DNA of 64,000 bases, from assembly GCF_002897295.1 (NCBI RefSeq), contig NZ_BEXF01000005.1, forward strand, positions 186,001-250,000. The letters are read 5' to 3'. The notes under the pieces are model-generated. The model made no database searches. It had not been told where the DNA came from and was given only the letters and a program-made list of their open reading frames with translations. Positions within the stretch are counted from its first letter, which is position 1. Each line of letters opens with the position of its first letter. Shown here piece after piece: positions 53,784-62,282 of the stretch. This stretch comes from Brevibacillus reuszeri. GTDB taxonomy: Bacteria > Bacillota > Bacilli > Brevibacillales > Brevibacillaceae. The translations under genes and the position numbers were made by a program.

Positions 53784-53945
53784 ATGGAAAATACGAGTAA
53801 GATGATTGATGACTTGCGCCAAAAGCTAGAGCGAGCAGCTAAAGATGCTGGTTACAATTTTCTTGACCCAGAAATTGTTCGAATCAGTCAACAATTGGAT
53901 AAGTTAATCGTTGCACATATGATGCATGAAAAACGCCCTTCATAG
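53784..53945 (+). CDS. Spo0E-like aspartyl phosphatase
   Basis: A 53-residue protein. MIDDLRQKLERAAKDAGYNFLDPEIVRISQQLDKLIV matches the Spo0E family two-helix hairpin, with the SxxLDxLI motif as SQQLDKLI near the second helix. Such proteins dephosphorylate Spo0A~P and delay sporulation. A G-rich stretch (GGTGGGGG) precedes the ATG at about 10 bases. The terminator overlaps the stop codon. Confidence 0.85.
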   Translation: MENTSKMIDDLRQKLERAAKDAGYNFLDPEIVRISQQLDKLIVAHMMHEKRPS

Positions 53946-53956
53946 GGCGTTTTATA
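53931..53956 (+). terminator. Terminator of the Spo0E-like gene
   Basis: aaacgccct-tcat-agggcgttt; the loop contains the first base of the stop codon. Confidence 0.8.
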
Positions 53957-54010
53957 TTGGAGCTTTCGATATATAAGAATGGTTAAGACGACGTGATATT
54001 CGTCGGTCCT

Positions 54011-54742
54011 TTATGTAGAAAAACAGTACAGCAGATGTGCGCTTTTTCCTCTTTTGGTTAGGAGGGGCTCATGAGCAAAGTAATGGCTTGGATAGAGAAC
54101 AAGCTGCTGGACCTCAACGCTTGCCCCCTTGGTCGGACAGAGGAGACGTTGAGCTTCTGTGTCATAGGTGATTTCGGGTGAGATCTTATTTAAAAATGGT
54201 AAGCATGCGGATAGATCTTCTAGCATCATGTGAATTTGTTCTGCTTCACGAACAAAAGAGGGGGCAATCGCCTCCCAGTTTGCCTCAAAAAATAGTTGCC
54301 AATACGAAGAAATAAATAGACTGAACCGCCCCTTCACATAATCAGCGTCCTCCTCTATATCAAAAACCACGTTGGGAATATCATGATGCTGATTCCACTC
54401 ATGTAATAAAGGCTGCAAGCTGCGTATGAATTCATCCGTTGGAAGAGTAACGAAATATTCGTACTGATCGTCTACAGACATAACCCCTTTTGTAAAGACG
54501 GGATCAAAGGAATCAGGAATTCCAAAGCGGAAAATGGGAAGAAAGTATTCCCAATCGCTATTGAGCCTCGCTTCTTTGAACTGAACACGGATTTCCTGTG
54601 TCCAATCGACGAAGCGCGCAGGGGGAGCTGGCTGTGCGAGTGTATGTAGGCTGGCTGCCAACTCAAATAAAGGAGAAACACTGTAGCTAATCGTTTGGGA
54701 AAGAGGGCTGTTGCTTGGGAGTGGAATGCTGATCATTATCAC
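54011..54742 (-). CDS. DUF5937-like sensor protein lacking the usual ArsR HTH domain
   Basis: A 243-residue soluble protein. The text SPLFELAASLHTLAQPAPPARFVDW followed by long helices resembles the DUF5937 ligand-type domain that normally precedes a C-terminal ArsR winged helix in about 330-residue regulators. Here the frame stops at LLYCFST, right where the DNA-binding part should begin, and no HTH is seen in the next 60 bases. It is either a truncated regulator or a free-standing domain. Family assignment is tentative. Confidence 0.55.
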   Translation of the reverse strand: MIMISIPLPSNSPLSQTISYSVSPLFELAASLHTLAQPAPPARFVDWTQEIRVQFKEARLNSDWEYFLPIFRFGIPDSFDPVFTKGVMSVDDQYEYFVTLPTDEFIRSLQPLLHEWNQHHDIPNVVFDIEEDADYVKGRFSLFISSYWQLFFEANWEAIAPSFVREAEQIHMMLEDLSACLPFLNKISPEITYDTEAQRLLCPTKGASVEVQQLVLYPSHYFAHEPLLTKRGKSAHLLYCFST

Positions 54743-54823
54743 TTAACCTCCATCAAGAATACTAAATTTATCATAGTTCATCCTTGTGGGACAATTCAAT
54801 CTTTTGTTGTAAAAAAAAGGAAA

Positions 54824-54855
54824 TACAAAAACCCGACTCCATTTAAAAGTCGGGT
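54824..54855 (-). terminator. Terminator of the sspP-like gene
   Basis: acccgact/agtcgggt stem, then TTTTTGT on the minus strand. Confidence 0.8.
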
Positions 54856-54873
54856 AATCCAATTTTTGATTCG

Positions 54874-55023
54874 TTAACCTTCTCTTGTTTTAATTGCGCG
54901 AGAGTGATTTTTTTGTTTCACTTTTTTAGAGCCAGGCTGAGGCTCGCCTGTTTGTTCAAGAGATTGTGCTTCATTATTGTAGATTTGATGAGGGTTTACA
55001 TCCCGAATTTGATCTCTTTCCAT
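54874..55023 (-). CDS. sspP: Small acid-soluble spore protein P-like
   Basis: A 49-residue hydrophilic protein. The C-terminal half TGEPQPGSKKVKQKNHSRA matches the SspP signature ([20 protein letters not shown]). SspP is a minor spore protein made in the forespore of Bacillus. AAGGAG lies 9 bases before the ATG and a terminator follows the stop by about 18 bases. The N-terminal half (MERDQIRDVNPHQIYNNEAQ) is not conserved. Confidence 0.75.
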   Translation of the reverse strand: MERDQIRDVNPHQIYNNEAQSLEQTGEPQPGSKKVKQKNHSRAIKTREG

Positions 55024-55160
55024 CGTGATCAGCTCCTTCTGTTGTAGTTTGTTGCAAACGGATGATGACGAATCATAGGAATTGCTGGTATTCTATAGGG
55101 AAGCATGTCCGCGATTAGAAGGAATTGATGTGTTGTCAAAAGACGCAAATGGCACGATAC

Positions 55161-55193
55161 TGTTTATATAACATAACTTTTATTATGTAAACA
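55161..55193. promoter_or_regulatory. Dyad upstream of the HEPN gene
   Basis: tgttta...cataa-ctttta-ttatg-taaaca: outer 6-bp and inner 5-bp arms are perfect, with a 5-base bulge (tataa) on the left side only. Ends 44 bases before the start codon. Confidence 0.5.
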
Positions 55194-55236
55194 AAAAAGA
55201 GCTCTAGTGGAAGATCCATCTGAAAGGAGCGATACT

Positions 55237-56094
55237 ATGCCACTGTTGATTGCACCTGTGTTCAATTCTACTACTCCTCATCCAGTTCAGATTGAACTTC
55301 CTAACTCCTATCATTTGGTTTCTGGTGTTCAAAAGCCTTATGAAATTGCATCTAAATTTTTGCGCCACGAGATGGATGAAAACAAGCGATTGTTTGATAA
55401 GCGTGTAGATCAGACGAGCTTGTTTCTTATAGCTGATCATCCTGATATGAGGGTGACCGATGATCGAGTTTGGATTGAGGAGATTGAGAACAAGCTTAAT
55501 ATATCCACCTTTAAGGGTACTTGTTCCATTCCTTATGTCATCACTGCCAATGGCAATCAGTTTGGAATTACGTATTTAAAGCGTTCCCTGGATGGCACCA
55601 AATATATGTTTGATGATTCTGCCCAAAATGTATTTCTTTCCCTGATTGAGCGCAAGCTTCCGGGACTGGCTTTTCGCCGCTACTCCCTCTCGTTGGAGAA
55701 GAAAAGCTATGAGGATCAATTGCTCGATCTATGGATCGGCCTAGAGTCACTCTTTGTTCCGGACGGGAAAAAAGGGGAAATCACATACAAACTGCGGGTT
55801 CGGATGGCATATTATTTCGGGGAGACCTTCGATCAGCGAGAAAAAATTGCACAGTTTATTAAAAAATCGTACAATCATCGCTCGGAGATTGTGCATAGTG
55901 GTAAAGTGTTTGGGGATTCACTTGCGGATGAAGTGAATATCCTTCGACTAATGGCTCGTGCCACTATTTTAAACGCTGCCATGGAGGGAATCAGCCTTCC
56001 GGATTTGCGTGTACGACTGGACCAGTTAATTATGACTGGGGAGAATTACAGTGATCATTTTTCTCCAGCATTTTTTGAAAGAATTATTTTGTAA
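55237..56094 (+). CDS. ApeA-type HEPN domain protein
   Basis: A 285-residue protein. The C-terminal half (about 165-270) reads as an ApeA-like HEPN domain: DQLLDLWIGLESLFVPDGKKGEITYKLRVRMAYYF and the Rx4H-type RNase motif RSEIVHSG preceded by YNH. The N-terminal half is a beta-rich region of unknown type. HEPN proteins of this kind are RNases in toxin-antitoxin or anti-phage systems, but many have no tested role. ATG 55237 follows AAAGGAG at 6 bases; a longer frame upstream is less likely. No antitoxin gene is adjacent; yfmM begins 33 bases downstream. Confidence 0.65.
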   Translation: MPLLIAPVFNSTTPHPVQIELPNSYHLVSGVQKPYEIASKFLRHEMDENKRLFDKRVDQTSLFLIADHPDMRVTDDRVWIEEIENKLNISTFKGTCSIPYVITANGNQFGITYLKRSLDGTKYMFDDSAQNVFLSLIERKLPGLAFRRYSLSLEKKSYEDQLLDLWIGLESLFVPDGKKGEITYKLRVRMAYYFGETFDQREKIAQFIKKSYNHRSEIVHSGKVFGDSLADEVNILRLMARATILNAAMEGISLPDLRVRLDQLIMTGENYSDHFSPAFFERIIL

Positions 56095-56127
56095 CCCCCG
56101 TAGAGGAAACAGATCAGGAGGAAGAAC

Positions 56128-57699
56128 ATGAGTGTTTTGATTGTGGAAAATTTGTCCCATGGATTTGGGGACCGTATTTTGTTTAAAGATGTATCATTCC
56201 GCTTGCAGCCAGGTGATCGCGTAGGTCTTGTCGGAGCAAATGGTACAGGAAAATCCACAATGATGGGGATTCTGACCGGACAAAACATGGCAGATAATGG
56301 ACGCGTCGAGTGGATGCCAAAGATTCAGTATGGCTACCTCGATCAGCATACAAAGCTGCAAGCAGGCAAGACCATTCGTGACGTACTCAAGGACGCTTTT
56401 CTGCCGCTTTTGGAGCAGGAGCAAGAGCTGATGGTCATTGGTGAAAAAATGGCTGAAGCATCCCCAGAGGAGCTAGAAGAGCTGTTGGAGCGCATGGGGG
56501 AGATTCAGGACAAGCTGGAGACAAGCGGCTTTTACCTGATTGATGCCAAGGTGGATGAGATTGCAAACGCACTAGGTCTGAGTGCAATTGGCTTGGAGCG
56601 CGACGTTGCATCCCTGTCCGGTGGTCAGCGCACCAAAGTTTTACTTGCCAAGCTTCTCTTAGAGCAACCGACTGTTCTTTTGCTGGATGAGCCGACAAAC
56701 TACCTGGACGAAGAGCATATCGTTTGGCTGAAAAATTACCTGAAGGATTATCCTTACTCCTTCATGCTGATTTCTCATGACACGTCCTTTATGAATGAGG
56801 TCGTAAACGTTATTTATCATCTTGAATTTACAAAACTAAACCGCTATACAGGGAACTATGAATCATTCCTCGCGCAGTCGGAAACCAAGCGTAGTCAGCA
56901 TTTTGACGCATTTGAAAAGCAGCAGGAAGAGATTGCACGTATGGAAGATTTTATTGCCCGAAACAAGGCGCGTGCCTCAACCACAGGACGAGCGAAGAGC
57001 CGTCAAAAGCAATTGGAGAAAATCGAGCGTATCGACAAGCCAGAAACAGCAGCAAAGCCGACCTTTATTTTTAAGGAATCACGGGCAAGCAGTCGTTTTG
57101 TCGTCGAAGCAGATGATTTGGAGATCGGCTATTCCCATGCTTTGCTGCCAAAGCTGAGTGTTAAGCTGGAGCGCGGCGAAAAAGTAGCGATTGTCGGAAT
57201 GAACGGGGTAGGAAAATCGACCTTGCTCAAAACCTTGCTCGGCGTTATCCCACCGCTAGGCGGAAAGCTGGACCGTGGAGATTTCCTGCATCCTGCTTAC
57301 TTCGAACAGGAAGTAAAGGCAAAGCCAATCACGGCCTTGGACGAAGTATGGAACGAGTTTCCTGCGATGAATAACCATGAGGTTCGTGGAGCATTGGCTC
57401 GCTGTGGTTTAAAGAATGAGCATATTAACCGCAACATGAACGCACTCTCCGGGGGCGAGCAGGCAAAAGTACGCCTTTGTAAGCTGCTGCAACGAGAAAG
57501 CAACTGGCTTGTTTTTGACGAGCCGACGAACCACTTGGATGTGGTCGCCAAGGAAGAGCTGAAGCGTGCACTGAAGGAATTTAAAGGGACTGTCCTGTTA
57601 GTATGCCACGAACCGGAGTTCTATGAGGATTGGGTAACACAAACATGGGACGTAGAAAAATGGAGTCTGGAGCAAGCGAAGACCCCAATTAAATTGTAA
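56128..57699 (+). CDS. yfmM: ABC-F family translation factor YfmM
   Basis: A 523-residue soluble protein with two ABC cassettes and no membrane domain. Cassette 1: Walker A GANGTGKST, signature LSGGQRTKVLLAKLLL, Walker B LLLDEPTNYLDE; the inter-cassette P-site linker (about 235-315, basic and helical) follows; cassette 2: GMNGVGKST, LSGGEQAKVRLCKLL, FDEPTNHLD. The N-terminus SVLIVENLSHGFGDRILFKDVSFRL matches YfmM, an ABC-F factor reported to relieve ribosome stalling. AGGAGGAAG precedes the ATG. Confidence 0.88.
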   Translation: MSVLIVENLSHGFGDRILFKDVSFRLQPGDRVGLVGANGTGKSTMMGILTGQNMADNGRVEWMPKIQYGYLDQHTKLQAGKTIRDVLKDAFLPLLEQEQELMVIGEKMAEASPEELEELLERMGEIQDKLETSGFYLIDAKVDEIANALGLSAIGLERDVASLSGGQRTKVLLAKLLLEQPTVLLLDEPTNYLDEEHIVWLKNYLKDYPYSFMLISHDTSFMNEVVNVIYHLEFTKLNRYTGNYESFLAQSETKRSQHFDAFEKQQEEIARMEDFIARNKARASTTGRAKSRQKQLEKIERIDKPETAAKPTFIFKESRASSRFVVEADDLEIGYSHALLPKLSVKLERGEKVAIVGMNGVGKSTLLKTLLGVIPPLGGKLDRGDFLHPAYFEQEVKAKPITALDEVWNEFPAMNNHEVRGALARCGLKNEHINRNMNALSGGEQAKVRLCKLLQRESNWLVFDEPTNHLDVVAKEELKRALKEFKGTVLLVCHEPEFYEDWVTQTWDVEKWSLEQAKTPIKL

Positions 57700-57706
57700 G
57701 ACAACG

Positions 57707-57750
57707 AAAAACAGGCACCCCACGATTTAGTGGAACTGCCTGTTTTTTCG
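57707..57750 (+). terminator. Terminator of yfmM
   Basis: aaaaacaggca/tgcctgtttttt with inner ccac/gtgg pairing. Confidence 0.85.
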
Positions 57751-57757
57751 TTTTGCG

Positions 57758-58279
57758 CTACAGGATGGCATTGCGCATGCGGATCATGGAAACGTGTAGA
57801 CTGCTCGGAAGAAGAGCATCACGCAGAAGGGATAGCGACGGCGTCATGCGCAATTCAATATCCTCCTGACTGAGCCTGGCAAGCAAATCGCCAACCGGCT
57901 GTACAGCGATAGGCTCGACTGGATCATGCGAGAGGTAGTACCCAGCTCCGTGATCCAAACAGTAAAACGAGTCTGGGGGAAAGGAGTACTGATACAGGAT
58001 TGCATCTCGTACCCGTGTATACCAGCGGTTCTCAATGGTAATGACCATTCTGGCAGTACCTAGGCCCAAAAAACGGTTGATGTCTTCTTCCGTAGATTCT
58101 GGCTTTTTGTAAAAAATAATTCGCGGACAATCTCTCGGCAAAAAATACATAGGTGCTTGCTGTTTATCAATCGCCCAGACCGCGGGAGAAAGTCCTGGAT
58201 GAGACGGATGAGCGCGTGGTACAAACCGTGTAATGGTTGGATCTTCACTATAGTGGAATAATACTTCTATCGTAAACAC
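57758..58279 (-). CDS. DUF6886 family protein
   Basis: A 173-residue protein. HYSEDPTITRFVPRAHP and VWAIDKQQAPMYFLPRDCPRI near the N-terminus are the signature of this small uncharacterised family found in Firmicutes. No catalytic motif is known. The start is GTG 58279 with a weak upstream site; the family usually begins a few residues before FHYSEDP. Function unknown. Confidence 0.65.
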   Translation of the reverse strand: MFTIEVLFHYSEDPTITRFVPRAHPSHPGLSPAVWAIDKQQAPMYFLPRDCPRIIFYKKPESTEEDINRFLGLGTARMVITIENRWYTRVRDAILYQYSFPPDSFYCLDHGAGYYLSHDPVEPIAVQPVGDLLARLSQEDIELRMTPSLSLLRDALLPSSLHVSMIRMRNAIL

Positions 58280-58302
58280 ATCCCGTCAAAATATTGTATT
58301 GA

Positions 58303-59376
58303 TTATATGACCGCCCACGCGTTTGGCAAATAGCGCCCGCGATAGTAAGGACAAGAGGTTTTCGTAATCGCTTCACCATTGTGCAGCATCATGGAGCTGG
58401 ACCCTCCGTCCATAGCCATGGCTGTAACGACTCCACGCTCTTCCAGAAGCTCAGCTAAATCGTTCATGCTTGCCCCGATAGAATGACTTGGCTGCCGTCC
58501 GTCTATCACGACAAATACGATCGTGCCATCTGCTTTTTGACCAATGGCTGTGCGCGGCTGAATTCCCCAGCTCTTGGCAGGTTTATCTACAAACAAATTT
58601 TTGCCGTTAACAATCAGCTGCGGGCGAAAGCTCATCGCATCGCGAACTCCCATTTTAACCAGTTGTTCAGCAGTGTAGCTACCCGTAATCAGTTTACCTT
58701 CGTACGTAATACCCAGAGCCGTCTCTCCACTTTTTGGGTTGTAGCCTTGCAAAATTTTTCCGTCATGAATGACAACGCCGTACGCCTTGGCTCCTCTTCC
58801 ATAGCCATCTGGATCAGCAAAGCCACTGGCATTTACAATACCGATCGCATTCGATTTCTTGACGAACTCATCTAGCAGATCGCCGCGATCCTTTCGGTTG
58901 GTGAGCAATAGCTGGACCCGTTTGGGATCGCTAATATTCATGATCTTCCCTTTAAAATAATAGCTTCCCTTGGAGACATTGATTTCTTCGATTTCTACAA
59001 GCTCCTTTGGCTTTTCAGGTACCGTTACAGTGTTAGGCTTGCTTTCTGGCTCTTTGGTCTCTGTCGGTGTCTCGGAGTTGATCACTTCCGGATTACGGAT
59101 TTGCTCCTTGAGGGCATTCAATTTTTCCTCTGGCAAGAAAGTATAAGGAGCCCAATAGTCGTGTTGGGTCGTGAGCAAGGTTCCAGCTGCCCATTCTCGT
59201 AATTCTTCTCCTGTTTTTGTACCGAAAAAAAAGATGATTCCCACAAGCGTGATGGTTGTGAATGAGAGGGCAGAAGCAAGCATGAGCCGTTTCAGCCAAC
59301 GCATCGGGCGCTTTCTTTTTGACCGTTTCTGAGATTGTGTACGTGACAAGGTTTGCATAAAAACATTCACATCCAT
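58303..59376 (-). CDS. Membrane-anchored phosphodiester glycosidase (NAGPA domain)
   Basis: A 357-residue protein with a basic N-terminus, one membrane anchor (about 30-51) and an extracytoplasmic NAGPA domain (about 170-357). IVNASGFADPDGYGRGAKAYGVVIHDGKI, ALGITYEGKLI, RPQLIVNGK, PRTAIGQKADGTIVFVVIDGR and the terminal VTAMAMDGGSSSMMLHNGE are the family motifs. Relatives cleave sugar-1-phosphodiesters, for example in wall polymer or exopolysaccharide processing. A Pro/Glu/Thr-rich spacer (about 95-130) spans the wall. The start may also be the ATG six codons later (59358); neither has a strong site. Confidence 0.85.
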   Translation of the reverse strand: MDVNVFMQTLSRTQSQKRSKRKRPMRWLKRLMLASALSFTTITLVGIIFFFGTKTGEELREWAAGTLLTTQHDYWAPYTFLPEEKLNALKEQIRNPEVINSETPTETKEPESKPNTVTVPEKPKELVEIEEINVSKGSYYFKGKIMNISDPKRVQLLLTNRKDRGDLLDEFVKKSNAIGIVNASGFADPDGYGRGAKAYGVVIHDGKILQGYNPKSGETALGITYEGKLITGSYTAEQLVKMGVRDAMSFRPQLIVNGKNLFVDKPAKSWGIQPRTAIGQKADGTIVFVVIDGRQPSHSIGASMNDLAELLEERGVVTAMAMDGGSSSMMLHNGEAITKTSCPYYRGRYLPNAWAVI

Positions 59377-59491
59377 CTACGAAATGAAAAATTGTAATTA
59401 TCCTATATGAAAGGACGAAGAACTGGGTAAAAAGTTTCAGGAAAATAATAAATGAGTACCGAGGTAAAAATAGTGGCAGGAGGTGAGCAGA

Positions 59492-59635
59492 ATGCGTGAG
59501 TATGATGCTGCGTTTCAAAAAGAGGTAGAGGAGTACATGGAAAGCCCAAAAGGAACTCGAAATCAAACAACGAGCCGGGATCGCCAAGACCAGGGCGAAA
59601 AACAAGAGACACGTATGGATTCGAATAACGGGTAA
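59492..59635 (+). CDS. Small hydrophilic protein, 47 residues
   Basis: MREYDAAFQKEVEEYMESPKG followed by a Gln/Arg/Asp-rich tail ending NNG. GGAGGTGAG lies 6 bases before the ATG and a terminator follows 8 bases after the stop, strong signs of a real gene. Composition is like minor spore proteins, but no family was recognised. Confidence 0.6.
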   Translation: MREYDAAFQKEVEEYMESPKGTRNQTTSRDRQDQGEKQETRMDSNNG

Positions 59636-59642
59636 AAACATC

Positions 59643-59672
59643 AGGCGAAGTCCCGCAGTGGGAGTTCGCCTT
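59643..59672 (+). terminator. Terminator of the 47-residue ORF
   Basis: aggcgaa/ttcgcct with inner tccc/ggga pairing, then TTTTTCG. Confidence 0.8.
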
Positions 59673-59794
59673 TTTCGTTACCGTTTTATACCAGTGATAA
59701 CGGTTATCGACTGGCAGGCGTGCTCCCTCTGTTTTCTATACAGAAAATATGGTAAGCTTACCAGATGCACGATTTTCAAGCCAGGAGGGTTCTT

Positions 59795-61078
59795 GTGAGC
59801 ACCACGTTTGCTGAATTACACATTAGCGCATCGCTACTCGATGTTTTGCGTGAACGAAAAATGGACAACCCAACGCCTGTTCAAGCGGATGCCATTCCCT
59901 TGATTCTCGAAGGCAGGGACGCATTGGTTGAATCTCCGACAGGAACAGGTAAGACGTTTGCCTATTTGCTGCCGTTACTAACTAAAATCGATATGGAAAA
60001 GAAGGATGTACAAGCAATTGTACTGGCTCCTACGCACGAATTGGTCGTTCAGATTGCCAGAGAAGCAGAAAGCCTGCTGCCGGCTTACGATACCGCTGTA
60101 GTCCCGCTCATTGGGGGAGCTGACGTGAAGCGGCAGGTGGAGAGACTGAAAAAGAAGCCGGTGCTAGTCGTAGCGACTCCTGGAAGACTGCTGGAGTTGA
60201 TTGAACAACGCAAATTAAAAGTGCACGAGGTTAAAACAGTCGTCGTGGATGAAGCGGACCGGATGCTGGATGCGGGTTTCGGCAAGCCAGTTCAAGAGGT
60301 CATGAAAAAAACATTGCGAGATACACAGCGCTTGCTTTTCTCTGCGACTATTCCAGAGGACGTCATAAAAGCAGCCGGTGTTTTTACAAAGGAAGCAGCG
60401 GTTATCCGCTCTGCTGCACCAGAAGGAGCTGCGGGCGTCGCCCATATGTATCTGGTAACAGATCCTCGCAAAAAGGTCGATACGCTACGTCGTCTGTTAC
60501 GACTGGTGAATGTGCGCTCTTCCATCGTATTTGTCAATCAAATCGAAAAAGTGGACGAGATCGTTTCCAAGCTCAACTATCACCATTTGCCGTGCAGACT
60601 GCTGCATCGTGACGCAACTAAGGAAGAGCGAGCACGTACCCTGCAACAGTTCCGTGAAGGTGTTTTTCCTGTGTTGATTACGACGGATGTTTCGGCGCGC
60701 GGTATTGATATTCCGGGTGTGGAGTGTATTGTGCATTATGACCCGGCTTCGGATGCGGATACGTATGTACATCGCAGCGGACGCACGGGCAGAATGGGAC
60801 GTGCTGGACTTGTTTTCTCCATCATTAACCCACAGGAACGATTTATCATTCAAAAGTTCGCCAAGCAAACGGGCTTGGTGATAGCTGAAAAGTTTATGTC
60901 TCATGGAGCTTTAGAGGATCCTAAGCCCGTAAGAAATCCGGGGAAGGCTGGAAAGTCACAAGCCCCAAAAGCAGCTTCTGCGAAGTCTGCTGCACCGAAG
61001 TCTTCTTCCGCTCCGAAAGCGAAGTCTGCTTCCCCATCAAAACGTGTACATAAGAAAGGCGGCTTTGGAACAAAGTAG
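59795..61078 (+). CDS. DEAD-box RNA helicase, YfmL-like
   Basis: A 427-residue helicase. Q-motif NPTPVQADAIP, motif I SPTGTGKT, Ia APTHELV, Ib TPGRLLE, II VDEADR (DEAD), III SAT, then IV VFVNQ, V TTDVSARGIDIP and VI HRSGRTGRMG. LIGGADVKRQVERLKKKP and KLKVHEVKTVVVDE match Bacillus YfmL, linked to 50S ribosome assembly at low temperature. The last 60 residues are a Lys/Ser/Ala/Pro-rich basic tail for RNA binding. GTG 59795 follows AGGAGGG. Confidence 0.88.
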   Translation: MSTTFAELHISASLLDVLRERKMDNPTPVQADAIPLILEGRDALVESPTGTGKTFAYLLPLLTKIDMEKKDVQAIVLAPTHELVVQIAREAESLLPAYDTAVVPLIGGADVKRQVERLKKKPVLVVATPGRLLELIEQRKLKVHEVKTVVVDEADRMLDAGFGKPVQEVMKKTLRDTQRLLFSATIPEDVIKAAGVFTKEAAVIRSAAPEGAAGVAHMYLVTDPRKKVDTLRRLLRLVNVRSSIVFVNQIEKVDEIVSKLNYHHLPCRLLHRDATKEERARTLQQFREGVFPVLITTDVSARGIDIPGVECIVHYDPASDADTYVHRSGRTGRMGRAGLVFSIINPQERFIIQKFAKQTGLVIAEKFMSHGALEDPKPVRNPGKAGKSQAPKAASAKSAAPKSSSAPKAKSASPSKRVHKKGGFGTK

Positions 61079-61116
61079 GACAAGAGGCACATTACTCTTG
61101 TCTGCGGGAGGTTTCC

Positions 61117-61272
61117 ATGCGCAAAGATCGCTTGTATGAAGAGGATTTACTGGTGAATGGCACGGTCGGTGGTGAGGTTTTATCCAAGCATGAACGGCAG
61201 GTGCTTCGCAGGGAAGCAGGCGAGCTGAAGGAAAAGATCGAAGAGGCGAAGCAAGAACCAATCGCCGAGTAA
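61117..61272 (+). CDS. Small charged protein, 51 residues
   Basis: MRKDRLYEEDLLVNGTVGGEVLSKHERQ, then a Glu/Lys-rich helix. CGGGAGG precedes the ATG at 6 bases. It follows the helicase by 38 bases and may be its operon partner. No family recognised. Confidence 0.55.
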   Translation: MRKDRLYEEDLLVNGTVGGEVLSKHERQVLRREAGELKEKIEEAKQEPIAE

Positions 61273-61289
61273 CGGGATATCCCACATGA

Positions 61290-61342
61290 AAAAAAGAGCA
61301 GTGCTAACGTAATGAGGTCTCATTGCGCATGCTCTGCTCTTT
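61290..61342 (-). terminator. Terminator of the kinase gene
   Basis: aagagcag/ctgctctt outer stem and aatgag/ctcatt inner stem; the outer right arm lies in the last codons of the kinase gene, and TTTTTTT follows on the minus strand. Confidence 0.7.
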
Positions 61343-62177
61343 CTTCATGATTCGGGTTGTCGTACATGTATAACAATGCATCCAGCTCGAGCAGCCACTC
61401 GTGTACGTTTTCATATGGTTGATCCAGCTGTAGCAAGCGGCGTATCATCTGATGGAGGGCTGGTGATAGCGAGAGCTCTTCCTCCCAGCTGCGTTCAGGC
61501 TCGTTCTCATTTGCCGTATATCCGGAATAGAGCATGAATAAAAAGAAGTGTCCCAATGCGTACAGATCGCTGGAAGGAGCAACTTCCCGTTTTAGCTGCT
61601 TTTCTAGCGGGTAGGCGTCCAGGTCATCAGTGGCATAGGTCGGTTTATCTCCAACGAATCGAGCGAGCCCAAAATCAATCAGGTACGGTGTATTGTTTTG
61701 CCATATGACATTTGGAATCCGAACATCCCGGTGAATGAGTCCATAAGTGTGGAGATAAGCGACCAATTCACCAATTTGCCGCATCAATCTCATACAGATT
61801 CGCTCATCTACAACGATATGATGATCAAAAAGCAATTCTTCCAGGGTGGGTCCCTCAAAATAGGTCATCACCAAAAAGGAGTCTTTTTTATAGCGGAAAG
61901 AATCAAGCCACTTGGGAACCTGTGGATGGGAGAGTGTGGATAAGACCTGCTGCTCATACGCCTGCATGGCTTCTCCTTTTGCAGTCCCGCGCAGGCTCGG
62001 TTTTACTTGTTTTAGCACAACATGATTTCCTGTAGGGACGTGGGTGGCGAGGTAGGCAATCCCGTAACTCCCAATTCCAAGAACATTCACAATCTCATAA
62101 TCGCCAATCTGTGATCCAGGACGATAGGGTCTATCGCGGATGGTATCGTCCCACCACGTTATCAATTGAGTCCACAT
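61320..62177 (-). CDS. Soluble Hanks-type Ser/Thr protein kinase, YbdM-like
   Basis: A 285-residue kinase without membrane segment. Gly-loop LGIGSYGIAYLA (about 35-46), catalytic Lys in VVLKQVKPS, catalytic loop HRDVRIPNV with Asp, metal-binding DFGLA, and SDLYALGHFFLFML (subdomain IX). The catalytic-loop 'HRDVRIPN' keeps Asp and Asn, so it should be active; the Lys usual two residues after Asp is replaced by Arg. Bacillus YbdM is a comparable small cytosolic kinase. Divergent from the DUF3900 gene. Confidence 0.88.
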   Translation of the reverse strand: MWTQLITWWDDTIRDRPYRPGSQIGDYEIVNVLGIGSYGIAYLATHVPTGNHVVLKQVKPSLRGTAKGEAMQAYEQQVLSTLSHPQVPKWLDSFRYKKDSFLVMTYFEGPTLEELLFDHHIVVDERICMRLMRQIGELVAYLHTYGLIHRDVRIPNVIWQNNTPYLIDFGLARFVGDKPTYATDDLDAYPLEKQLKREVAPSSDLYALGHFFLFMLYSGYTANENEPERSWEEELSLSPALHQMIRRLLQLDQPYENVHEWLLELDALLYMYDNPNHEERAEHAQ

Positions 62178-62224
62178 ATCCGCTTCCCTCCTGTATTCAT
62201 CTTACCATGAAACATAAAAATGAC

Positions 62225-62253
62225 TGACCGTTTTTATTTGAATTTGCTATAAT
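62225..62253 (+). promoter_or_regulatory. Candidate promoter of the DUF3900 gene
   Basis: TGACCG, 17-base spacer, extended -10 TTGCTATAAT; 30 bases before the start. Confidence 0.55.
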
Positions 62254-62282
62254 CAGTTCGTTACATGTAGACAGGAGCGGAA

